Positions 38,361-47,196 of a stretch of 64,000 bases of DNA are shown one piece after another. The stretch's first letter is position 1. Each line of letters begins with the position of its first letter. Where the stretch lies: the NCBI GenBank assembly GCA_030424595.1, contig JAUHWG010000001.1, positions 434,001 through 498,000 on the forward strand, given 5' to 3'. Source of the stretch: Polyangia bacterium. Its GTDB lineage: Bacteria; Myxococcota_A; Polyangia; Nannocystales; Nannocystaceae. The notes beneath the pieces are model-generated. The model saw only the letters and a list, made by a program, of their open reading frames with translations, ran no database searches and had not been told where the DNA came from. Made by a program: the position numbers and the translations under genes.

Positions 38361-39257
38361 CTAGCCGCCGCGCGGCCGCAGAGGCGTGAGCGCCCGGCGG
38401 CCGACGTCGACCTCCATGCTCTCGCCGTAGCTCACCTTGACCGTGCGGAAGTCCAGGTCTCGCCAGCTCCAGCCCTCGCCGCCCGGCGGGATCGAGAAGT
38501 GGACCTCGTCGCGATCGCCGTTGGCCATCGTGTACAGGAGGGCGACCAGCAGCGGTGAGGCCGGTCCCTCGGCGAAGGTCCGCTTGTGACCGTGACCGAG
38601 CAGGCGCACCGCGACGTCTTCGCTTAGGGCGACGTCCTCGTCCTTGAGGATCGTGACCCGCCGCGGCGGTGGGTCCTGGAGCACTGCCCCCATCCTCGAG
38701 GCGAAGACCTCGACCGCCGCGTCCTCGACCGCCCGCAGCTCGATCCGGAGGGGACCGGTCCAGACCACCTCCTTGCTGGTGTAGCCCGCCGAGAGGCGGG
38801 CGAAGTCGATCGCGACGTGCTGATGATCGTCGGAGCTGAGGTCGATCGAGACCGTGACGCCGCTGCCAGCGGGGTACGACTCGGGATCCACGGGGCTCGC
38901 CTCGATCATCTCGGAGACGACGCTCGTCAGCGTCAGCTCGACCTCGCCGTAGCCGCCGTCCTCGACGTCGCCCTCGCCCGCGAAGACGAAGGGCGTATTC
39001 ATGGTCAGGCGGGCGTTCGCCGGGGGAGCCTCAGCCTTCACCGGAGCTCCCTCGCGAGGCGGCTCGGCCGGCCCCTCGCTTCCCCCGTCGGCGACGATGA
39101 TCGCCGGCGCAGCCCCGACCTCTTCCAGCTCGGGCGTGGTCGTCGTCCGCGGGGCGCAGGCGAGGAGCGGCGGGTGCATGAACAGACAGACCAAACGGAA
39201 CCGGCGGAGCGGGCGGACCGGGACGAGCGAAGTCGCGACTCGACGAGCGGAGCACAT
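38361..39257 (-). CDS. Probable lipoprotein, unknown function
   Basis: 298 residues from the ATG at 39257. A basic N-region (PVRPLRRFRL) precedes the hydrophobic stretch VCLFMHPPLLAC, with Cys34 as the likely lipidated residue. A Pro/Glu/Ala linker (~40-80) is followed by a beta-rich domain of about 200 residues with no family I recognise (segments GYGEVELTLTSVVSEMIEA, VSIDLSSDDHQHVAIDFARL, GEGWSWRDLDFRTVKVSYGE). It is divergent from the small lipoprotein at 39330, with 72 bp between the starts. It is the first gene to the right of the palindromic element. Confidence 0.7.
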   Translation of the reverse strand: MCSARRVATSLVPVRPLRRFRLVCLFMHPPLLACAPRTTTTPELEEVGAAPAIIVADGGSEGPAEPPREGAPVKAEAPPANARLTMNTPFVFAGEGDVEDGGYGEVELTLTSVVSEMIEASPVDPESYPAGSGVTVSIDLSSDDHQHVAIDFARLSAGYTSKEVVWTGPLRIELRAVEDAAVEVFASRMGAVLQDPPPRRVTILKDEDVALSEDVAVRLLGHGHKRTFAEGPASPLLVALLYTMANGDRDEVHFSIPPGGEGWSWRDLDFRTVKVSYGESMEVDVGRRALTPLRPRGG

Positions 39258-39329
39258 ACGCCGATGCTCGCATGTTCTTGGGCCTGTCGGCGGACCCCCG
39301 AGCGCGCGGACCTGCTAGCGTGACGCATC

Positions 39330-39803
39330 ATGGAACGCCGGCGGCGAGGAAGCTTCACCATCGCGCTCATCCTCACGTCCATCGCCTGCGCGCCGAGGGA
39401 GCCCTCGGTCGCGCCCGAAGCCACCGGCGTCGTGACGATCGAGGCCAACAATCCCGCGGCCGACGAGGGCGAGTCCTGGGACATCGTCCTTCGGCCCGAC
39501 GGGCGGTACTCCGTCCGCTCCACCTGGTCTGACGGCGCGGAGGCCTTCTCCCGCGAGTGTCACGGAGAGCGCGCCGGCGAAGAAGCGGCGAGGATCTTCG
39601 AGTTCGCAGAGCAGCACGCGCTCCTCGATACCAGGCCCCACCGCGTCGGCGAGCCCGACTTTGAGCACCTCGAGGTCTTGCTCGTCTATGCGCCCGCGGA
39701 TGGCACGGCGCGCTACGTCCCGTTGGACGTCGAGGTCACGACACTACGGGGATGGGCGGACTCCTTCATCCAAGACCGCCAGTGTCGCGCCACGGCCACG
39801 TGA
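39330..39803 (+). CDS. Small lipoprotein, unknown function
   Basis: 157 residues. A basic start (MERRRRGS) and hydrophobic stretch end in ILTSIAC (Cys20). The mature part of ~137 residues has beta-like segments (SWDIVLRPDGRYSVRSTW and LEVLLVYAPADGTARYV) and one more Cys pair. No family is recognised. It converges on the acyl-CoA dehydrogenase at 39833 with only 29 bp between stops, and is divergent from the lipoprotein at 38361-39257. Confidence 0.72.
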   Translation: MERRRRGSFTIALILTSIACAPREPSVAPEATGVVTIEANNPAADEGESWDIVLRPDGRYSVRSTWSDGAEAFSRECHGERAGEEAARIFEFAEQHALLDTRPHRVGEPDFEHLEVLLVYAPADGTARYVPLDVEVTTLRGWADSFIQDRQCRATAT

Positions 39804-39832
39804 GCGCGCCGAAGGGCGGCGACATGCGCAAC

Positions 39833-41653
<1,821 letters not shown>

Positions 41654-41776
41654 CGCCGAGAGTGTCGCATACGCCCCGCGTCCCGCGTCCCGGAGCAGGC
41701 GTGAGCACCCTCTACATGGGCTCCCATGCAGCGCGGGGAGAGGCCCGGCCTGGCGGGCCCGCTCCTCGGCGGAGAG

Positions 41777-42664
41777 CTAGGCGGCCGCCGGCGCCTCGGC
41801 CTCGTCCTTGCGGCCCAGGTTGACCAGGATCCCGAAGACCGCCCCCGTGCCGAACATGATGAGGCTGTAGATCGCCGGGGCGATGCTCATCGTCGGGTTC
41901 GCCAGGATCGTCCCGGTGATCACCAAGGCGGTGGTCCCGTTTTGGATCCCGACCTCGACGCCGACCGTGACGCACTGCTTGCGCTCCAGCTGGAAGGCCC
42001 GCGCCCCGTAGAAGCCGACCGCCATGGCGATGACGTTGAGCACCAGCGCCGCGAGCCCGGCCTGGGCGAAGAAGCCCGGGAGCTGCTCCCAGTTCTGGCG
42101 CATGATCCCGGCGATGATCAGGAAGAGGAAGAGGAGCGAGAGGATCTTGACCGGCTTCTCGCTCTGCGCCGCGAAGGTCGGCGCGTACTTGCGGACGACC
42201 ATGCCGATGCTCACCGGGACGATCGTGATCACCAGGAGCTGAAGGATCGTCTCGCCGACCGGCAGGCTCACCGCCGCCGACTCGCCCATCAGAGCGTCCA
42301 TCACCGGCGCCAGGATCAGCGGGATGGTGAAGGGGCTGATGATGCTGACGAGCGCCGTCAGGGTCACGGAGAGGGCGACGTCACCGCGCGCGAGGAACGA
42401 GATCATGTTCGAGGTGACGCCGCCCGGCGAGAGCGCGAGGACCATCAGGCCGACCGCCAGCGCCCCCGAGAGGCCCATCACCGAGACCACCGCGTAGCCG
42501 AGGAGCGGCAGGAGGAGCATCTGCAGGCCGAGGCCGACCGCGACCGCCCGGGGCACCTTCACGACCCGCCGGAAGTCCTCCAACGTCAGCGAGAGGCCCA
42601 TCCCCCACATGATGATGAAGAGCGAGAGCGGGAGGACGACTTTGGTCAGGACGGTGGCTTCCAC
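41777..42664 (-). CDS. Bile acid:sodium symporter (BASS) family transporter
   Basis: 295 residues with eight to ten hydrophobic segments spanning nearly the whole length. The SBF-family signature is ALSPGGVTSNMISFLARGDVA (~80-100, including the GG and N that line the sodium/substrate site). A second family segment is VGVEVGIQNGTTALVIT (~238-254), the crossover helix with its conserved Glu and Asn. The GTG at 42664 is chosen because the first membrane helix begins a few residues later; the upstream open frame runs into the divergent BtpA gene. The substrate could be an organic acid or steroid-like anion; the sequence does not decide. Confidence 0.85.
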   Translation of the reverse strand: MEATVLTKVVLPLSLFIIMWGMGLSLTLEDFRRVVKVPRAVAVGLGLQMLLLPLLGYAVVSVMGLSGALAVGLMVLALSPGGVTSNMISFLARGDVALSVTLTALVSIISPFTIPLILAPVMDALMGESAAVSLPVGETILQLLVITIVPVSIGMVVRKYAPTFAAQSEKPVKILSLLFLFLIIAGIMRQNWEQLPGFFAQAGLAALVLNVIAMAVGFYGARAFQLERKQCVTVGVEVGIQNGTTALVITGTILANPTMSIAPAIYSLIMFGTGAVFGILVNLGRKDEAEAPAAA

Positions 42665-42895
42665 GGCGACGCGAGCATAGCGCAAGGACGCCCTACCCCA
42701 GCGGCTGAGCAGTTTCTTGGGACAGACGCCAGGAGCCCCGCTCGCCTGAGCTCGAAGCGCCGTGTGAACGCCCCTACACCGTTCCGACGTGGGCCCGCCC
42801 GCTCCCCGAGGAGCCCGCGCGGGGCGAATCCTCGGACCCCGCCGCGGATCACTCCCGAGCTTGCCGCGGACATCCCCTCCGTGTAGACCTCGGCG

Positions 42896-43702
42896 ATGCT
42901 CTCGCCCCTCTTCACCAGCGCCCGGCCGGTTCTCGGGATGATCCACGTCGGCGCCCTCCCCGGGACACCCGCCGGCGAGCTGTCGATCGACGAGCTTATC
43001 GCGGCGGCGGTCGCAGAGGCGACGATCTACGCCAACGCAGGGATCGACGGGGTCATCGTCGAGAACATGCACGACACGCCCTACCTCAAGGGCTCCGTCG
43101 GCCCCGAGATCGTCGCGGCGATGACCCGGGTGGCGGCCGCCGTGAAGGCGACGACGGGCGGCCCCGTCGGCCTCCAGATCCTCGCCGCGGCCAACCGCGA
43201 GGCCCTCGCGGTCGCGGCGATGAGCGGCCTCGACTTCGTCCGGGTCGAGGGCTTCTGCTTCGCCCACGTCGCCGATGAGGGGCTCCTCGAGGGCTGCGCC
43301 GGCGAGCTCCTCCGCTACCGCCGGGCCATCGGCGCCGGCCAGGTCCAGATCTGGGCCGACATCAAGAAGAAGCACTCCTCGCACGCCCTGACCGCGGACC
43401 TCGACGTCGCGGCGACAGCGGAGGCCGCGGCCTTTATGCGCGCAGACGCGGTCATCATCACCGGCACCGCCACCGGCGACCCGCCGCGGATCGACGACGT
43501 CCGCGGCGCTCGCTCGGGGGGCCTGCCGGTGATCCTCGGCTCGGGGGTCAACGGCTCCAACATCGCCCGCTACTTCGAGCTCGCCGACGCCTTCATCATC
43601 GGCTCCTCCTTCAAGGTCGGCGGCCGCTGGCAGGCGACCGTCGACGCAGCGCGGGTCGACGCCTTCATGGCCACGGTCGCGCGCCTGCGGCGACGGGCCT
43701 AG
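42896..43702 (+). CDS. btpA: BtpA-family TIM-barrel protein
   Basis: 268 residues, full length for the BtpA/SgcQ family. Signatures are VLGMIHVGALPGTP (~12-25), GIDGVIVENMHDTPY (~48-62), VGLQILAAANREALA, and the phosphate-site end VILGSGVNGSNIARYFELADAFIIGSSFK (strands of the barrel, split here for reading). In cyanobacteria BtpA supports photosystem I, but the family is widespread in non-phototrophs, where its reaction is not established. It is divergent from the BASS transporter, 231 bp apart. Confidence 0.9.
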   Translation: MLSPLFTSARPVLGMIHVGALPGTPAGELSIDELIAAAVAEATIYANAGIDGVIVENMHDTPYLKGSVGPEIVAAMTRVAAAVKATTGGPVGLQILAAANREALAVAAMSGLDFVRVEGFCFAHVADEGLLEGCAGELLRYRRAIGAGQVQIWADIKKKHSSHALTADLDVAATAEAAAFMRADAVIITGTATGDPPRIDDVRGARSGGLPVILGSGVNGSNIARYFELADAFIIGSSFKVGGRWQATVDAARVDAFMATVARLRRRA

Positions 43703-43800
43703 GAGCCCGGTCAAGGCGGGCCTCGGCGGCGGGCCCCACCCCCGTCGCAGGGCGCAGCGCAGGCAGACCTGTGCAGCGCCGGGCGCAGCCCTGACCGACC

Positions 43801-43840
43801 CGCCCCCGACCGCCCCCGACCGCCCCCGACCGCCCCCGAC
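43801..43840 (+). repeat. Four exact 10-bp tandem repeats
   Basis: CGCCCCCGAC is repeated four times without interruption in the gap between the BtpA gene and the next gene. There are no spacers, so this is not a CRISPR array; simple slippage is the likely origin. Confidence 0.9.
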
Positions 43841-43888
43841 CGCTCCTCCTGCTTGCGGCCGAACGCCGCCTGCGCGTAGCCTGAGCCC

Positions 43889-44233
43889 ATGATCCGAGAG
43901 GCAGAGGGGTGCGCGATCCTAGCCCGCGTCTTTGAGTCACGGGGCTACCGGATCGCCCGCGATGTCGGCCTCGAGATCGGCGAGGTCGAGTTCACCGCCG
44001 ACGGCTGGGACGCCGAGGCCAAGGTCGGCTTTGAGTACATGACCCGAGAGGCAGGAGACCATGTCGATCTCAGGCCCGACGAGGTCACCCTCCTGGGCCA
44101 GCGGATGGAGCGCGGCGAGCTCTTCCTCCTGATCATCGACGAGTCGCGGATCGAGATCGCCGACGATCTCGAGTACGCGGCCTCGTCGTTCCTCGACGAG
44201 GTCGACCGTCGCCGCGGGGGCGCCGATGGTTGA
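43889..44233 (+). CDS. Small protein of unknown function, first gene of an overlapping pair
   Basis: 114 residues. It opens MIREAEGCAILARVFESRGYRIARDV and continues with a beta-like stretch EIGEVEFTADGWDAEAKVGFEYMTRE and an LFLLIIDESRIEIADDLEYA strand-helix. The spacing of acidic residues and the EAK triad would be compatible with a small nuclease-like (D/E)xK fold, but this is only a hint. Its stop overlaps the next start by 8 bp, so the two genes form a coupled pair. Confidence 0.65.
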   Translation: MIREAEGCAILARVFESRGYRIARDVGLEIGEVEFTADGWDAEAKVGFEYMTREAGDHVDLRPDEVTLLGQRMERGELFLLIIDESRIEIADDLEYAASSFLDEVDRRRGGADG

Positions 44234-45458
44234 CATCGGCCCCAGGGGCCTGCACGAAGCCGCGGCTGCCCGGGCGGCGAAGACCCGGCTTGAGCTCCTC
44301 CGCCTCCAGGAGGCGGTCAGCCAGCACCTGGAGGACTCCGCGCTCCTCCGCCGACGCCTCGCCGACGCCTGGCGAGCCCTCGGCGTCGTCCTCCTCCCGA
44401 CCCTCGATCGCGGGCGACTGGACCGCCTCAGCGCCGAGCTGCGCCTCCCCTCGCTCGCCGCGGAGCCCATCTTTACCGCCCTCAACGATGAGCGCGCCGA
44501 GCTCGACCGGACGATCCGCGAGCTCGAGTCCGAGCAGGCGCGACGCGGCGATCGGGCGGCGATCATCGCCAGGCTCGGCGAGCTCGAGGCGGCCATGGCC
44601 CCCCACGCCGCCAACGTCGAGGCCTTCGAGCGCGAGCCGACCTGGCCGGAGCTCTTCGACCTCGGCTACGGGACCCCCCGCTACAACGTCCCTTGGTGGA
44701 TGTTTCGCCACTACCGGCACCGCCGCCAAGGCGCCGCGCTGGTCGAGAGCCTCGGGCCCCGCTTTGACGCCAGCACCGTCGGCGAGCTGCGGGAGCGCTT
44801 CCTCCACGAGCGCGACGCTCGATCGCAGCTCGCCCGCGAATGGGAGGAGTGCACCGTCCGCAAGGCGGGCCTCGACAACCTGGAGCACGGGCTGGAGGTG
44901 GCGACCGAGTCCCTCCGCGCGATCATCGAGCGGCACCTCTCCGCCGCGAGGCGCCTCCTCTGCGATCAGCTGCGCAAGACCCCGCCGGAGGCGCTCATCG
45001 ACCGCGTCGCGGCGTGCTCGGCCGCCGATGAGGAGGCCACCCCAGAGGCCACCCCAGAGGCCACCCCAGAGGCCACCCCGGAAGCCAGCCCGACGGCCAC
45101 CCCGGAGGCCAGGCTGGCGGCCCTCCGGATCGCCGGGCTCGACGCACAACACCGCCACCTCAGCGAGGTCTTCCACCGCTGGGTCGAGGTGCCGCGCAAG
45201 GAGCTGGTCGACCTGCTCAACCACGACGAGGGCGACATGCTCGAGCTCTCCGGCGACGACGTCGAGCGGTCGATGCCCTTCGACGAATTCGCCGACACCT
45301 ACCGCGATCCGCAGCCCGCCTGGGACGCGCGGCTCCGACGATACGCCGAGCTCCGACGCCGGCTGATCGACTTCGACGACTACGGAGCGCACCCGAGCGG
45401 GATGAGCTGGTGGCAGCAGATCCTCGGGGATGAGCCGCGGCCGACCGCCGCCGGCTGA
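44226..45458 (+). CDS. Helical protein of unknown function, second gene of the pair
   Basis: 410 residues, largely helical and charged. Residues 1-130 are Arg/Leu/Glu-rich coiled-coil-like segments (LELLRLQEAVSQHLEDSALL; ERAELDRTIRELESEQAR). A Trp-rich centre follows (~135-165, PTWPELFDLGYGTPRYNVPWWMFRH), then more helices and a TPEA-repeat linker (~270-293). The C-terminal domain contains HLSEVFHRWVEVPRKEL and ends MSWWQQILGDEP. No membrane segment or signal peptide is seen. The family is not recognised. The ATG at 44226 lies within the last codons of the upstream gene, which suggests the two products act together. Confidence 0.65.
   Translation: MVDIGPRGLHEAAAARAAKTRLELLRLQEAVSQHLEDSALLRRRLADAWRALGVVLLPTLDRGRLDRLSAELRLPSLAAEPIFTALNDERAELDRTIRELESEQARRGDRAAIIARLGELEAAMAPHAANVEAFEREPTWPELFDLGYGTPRYNVPWWMFRHYRHRRQGAALVESLGPRFDASTVGELRERFLHERDARSQLAREWEECTVRKAGLDNLEHGLEVATESLRAIIERHLSAARRLLCDQLRKTPPEALIDRVAACSAADEEATPEATPEATPEATPEASPTATPEARLAALRIAGLDAQHRHLSEVFHRWVEVPRKELVDLLNHDEGDMLELSGDDVERSMPFDEFADTYRDPQPAWDARLRRYAELRRRLIDFDDYGAHPSGMSWWQQILGDEPRPTAAG
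45033..45104 (+). repeat. 12-bp coding tandem repeats (TPEA linker)
   Basis: Four near-identical copies of GAGGCCACCCCA are followed by two diverged copies. They encode E-A-T-P repeats that form a flexible linker in the 410-residue protein. Confidence 0.9.
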
Positions 45459-45484
45459 TCGCCCCGCCGCAGGACCCTCAGAGA

Positions 45485-45517
45485 GCGGCAGGTGACTCCG
45501 CTCGGGTCACCTGCCGC
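45485..45517. terminator. Hairpin between convergent genes
   Basis: A perfect 12-bp stem GCGGCAGGTGAC/GTCACCTGCCGC (45485-45496 with 45506-45517, 9-nt loop) lies between the ends of the helical-protein gene and the Cys-rich lipoprotein gene. No U tract is present. Confidence 0.65.
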
Positions 45518-45542
45518 CTCCGGGGAGCTCCGCGCTCAGGCG

Positions 45543-45905
45543 TTAGTCCCACTCGCAGACGCCGTCATGCTTGCACTTCTGACCGCCGAGGCAGTCCGCG
45601 TCATTGCCACAGAGATAGAAGCAGGCGCCGTGCTCGCAGCCCATCGTCGGCGGGCACTCGCCGTCGCCGTCGCACTTATAGGTGCACATGCCGCGGTTAC
45701 ACTCCTTCTTCTCACAGCAATAGCCGTCGTAGCAGTCGTTGTTGCCGTCGCAGAAGGCACCGATGCCGCCGCCGCTGCAATTGGGATCGCCGCGACAGTC
45801 GCTCGGACCGCCACAGGCGAGGCCGATCGCGAGACCGCCGACGAGGGCGATCGCGCCGAGCTTGATCACGCCGAGAGAGGAGAGAAATCTACGTACTTCG
45901 TTCAT
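45543..45905 (-). CDS. Small Cys-rich lipoprotein
   Basis: 120 residues. The signal peptide ends LAIGLAC (Cys31); the mature 90 residues contain 16 further cysteines in an evenly spaced pattern (for example CDGNNDCYDGYCC and CNRGMCTYKCDGDGEC), with Asp/Gly-rich loops. The pattern is like EGF- or dickkopf-type Cys-rich modules common on myxobacterial surfaces. The ATG has a GGAG site about 7 nt upstream. It begins 14 bp after the stop of the upstream lipoprotein gene, so the two are probably one operon. Confidence 0.8.
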   Translation of the reverse strand: MNEVRRFLSSLGVIKLGAIALVGGLAIGLACGGPSDCRGDPNCSGGGIGAFCDGNNDCYDGYCCEKKECNRGMCTYKCDGDGECPPTMGCEHGACFYLCGNDADCLGGQKCKHDGVCEWD

Positions 45906-45919
45906 AAGACGCTCCAGCG

Positions 45920-46738
45920 CTAGAACTTGATCTTGATCTTGCCCTTATGGCCCTTGCCCTTGTGGTGCTTCTTGAACTTGTGCTTCTTGAACTTGTGCTT
46001 CTTGAACTTCCCGTGGTGGACGTCGACGAAGACCACGCCGGGGACCGCGATCCACTCCTCGTGGACGTAGACGCCGACGTAGACGTCGTGGGATCCGTAG
46101 ACCCAGCCGAAGAAGGGAGCGTCCGCGACGACGATGACATCGCCCTCCCAGGTCGCCGGGATCGCGTACTCGTAGACGTAGACGTCGTGATGCTCGACCA
46201 CCGCCGTGTAGGTCGCGCGGACCGTGACCTTGCTCGACTCACGGTCGGAGACGACGGCGATCGTCGCCACCGTGACCGCATAGTCGGCGTCCATCTTGGT
46301 CGACGGGATGACCCGCAGCTCGAAGCTGATGTCGTCGTCCTCGCGGACCTCGACGACCTGGATGAAGTCGATGATCCCGTCGCCGTCGATGTCGATCTTC
46401 GCCAGCTTGCTCTTCGGATCGTTGAGGCGCTTCTCCAGCTCCCGAGCGTCCTTGACCTTGCCCGACTTGATGAGATCGACGCTCGCGTCCAGATCGAGCA
46501 TCTCCGCCTTGACCTCGACCTCGATCGCGGCCGTACCCTCGGCGACCGCCTTGGCCCGCTCTGCGGCCTCATCGGCGACGCCGCCCTCAGCGTCGGCCTG
46601 GACCTCGACGTCGCCCTCCGCCTTGATCTCCGCGCCGGCGGCCACGTCGGCCTCCGCTTTGCCCTCTGCGCCGCTATCACAGCCCACGGTGAGGAGAAGG
46701 GCGGCGACGACCGGGAGTATTCTCGTTGTTGTTCTCAT
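45920..46738 (-). CDS. Lipoprotein with DxDxDG loop and repetitive Lys/His tail
   Basis: 272 residues from the ATG at 46738 (CGGAG 6 nt upstream). The signal peptide ends LLLTVGC (Cys20). An Ala/Glu-rich helical stretch (~25-85) is followed by IDIDGDGIIDFIQV, a dockerin/EF-hand-like calcium loop, then a beta-rich region with many Val/Tyr residues (VYVYEYAIPATWEGDVIVVA, VYGSHDVYVGVYVHEEW). The C-terminus is a strongly basic tail with three KFKKH units and a KGKGHKGKIKIKF end. The tail could bind metal ions or acidic polymers; this is inference. No family is recognised. Confidence 0.75.
   Translation of the reverse strand: MRTTTRILPVVAALLLTVGCDSGAEGKAEADVAAGAEIKAEGDVEVQADAEGGVADEAAERAKAVAEGTAAIEVEVKAEMLDLDASVDLIKSGKVKDARELEKRLNDPKSKLAKIDIDGDGIIDFIQVVEVREDDDISFELRVIPSTKMDADYAVTVATIAVVSDRESSKVTVRATYTAVVEHHDVYVYEYAIPATWEGDVIVVADAPFFGWVYGSHDVYVGVYVHEEWIAVPGVVFVDVHHGKFKKHKFKKHKFKKHHKGKGHKGKIKIKF
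45968..46012 (-). repeat. 15-bp coding tandem repeats (KFKKH)
   Basis: Three copies of CTTCTTGAACTTGTG (plus strand, the third ending differently) encode the Lys/His tail of the adjacent lipoprotein. Confidence 0.9.
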
Positions 46739-47196
46739 GCGACTCCGGTTGTTCGCGCGGTGAACTCTCACCGCGTCGCCGCATCATCGCATTGATAGAC
46801 GAACACGGGGAGCGCTCGCGGGCCCCCCACGGTGTGGATCGGCGACCCCAAGCCCTGGGAGGAGGTCTGCGCCTCGGAGCGCTCGACCGACAGGCCGCTT
46901 CGCCCGTCGTGGCCGCCGTCGAGCACGTCGAGCCAGCCGACCCCAGCGGCCTGCCCGCGGCGACGCAGCGCCCTCCTCCGAGCCCTCACGCGCTCCTGTC
47001 CGATGGCACAGCGACGACCTCGGGCCTCTGCTCCGCTGCTGGCAGCCGAGAGGGCCGACGAGGGCAAGCGAGAGTGCGCGGGACTTTTTTCCACGGTCTG
47101 CTAGGTCCACGCCGACGGGCGACGAAGATCGAAGCGTTCGCCCGCTGACGGACCGCGGCCCGCGGATGTGGTAGCGATCAACGGGTACGACACGCC
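46739..47196. other. Intergenic region, 458 bp, no convincing gene
   Basis: This separates the divergent lipoprotein and acyl-CoA synthetase genes. Open frames of 90-140 codons exist on both strands but are Arg/Pro/Ser-rich shadows of each other. I see no RNA gene or strong hairpin; it must hold two divergent promoters. Confidence 0.6.

Noticed and set aside
42700..43714. N-terminal extension of the BASS transporter frame to 43714
   Set aside because: The added part is antisense to the BtpA gene and has no membrane or leader character; the first membrane helix starts just after 42664.
43801..43840. Possible CRISPR-like repeat
   Set aside because: The 10-bp units are directly adjacent with no spacers and there are no cas genes; it is a simple tandem repeat.
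46726..47148. 140-codon plus-strand frame before the acyl-CoA synthetase
   Set aside because: It starts inside the leader of the divergent lipoprotein, is rich in Arg, Pro and Ser, and overlaps equally long frames on the other strand.
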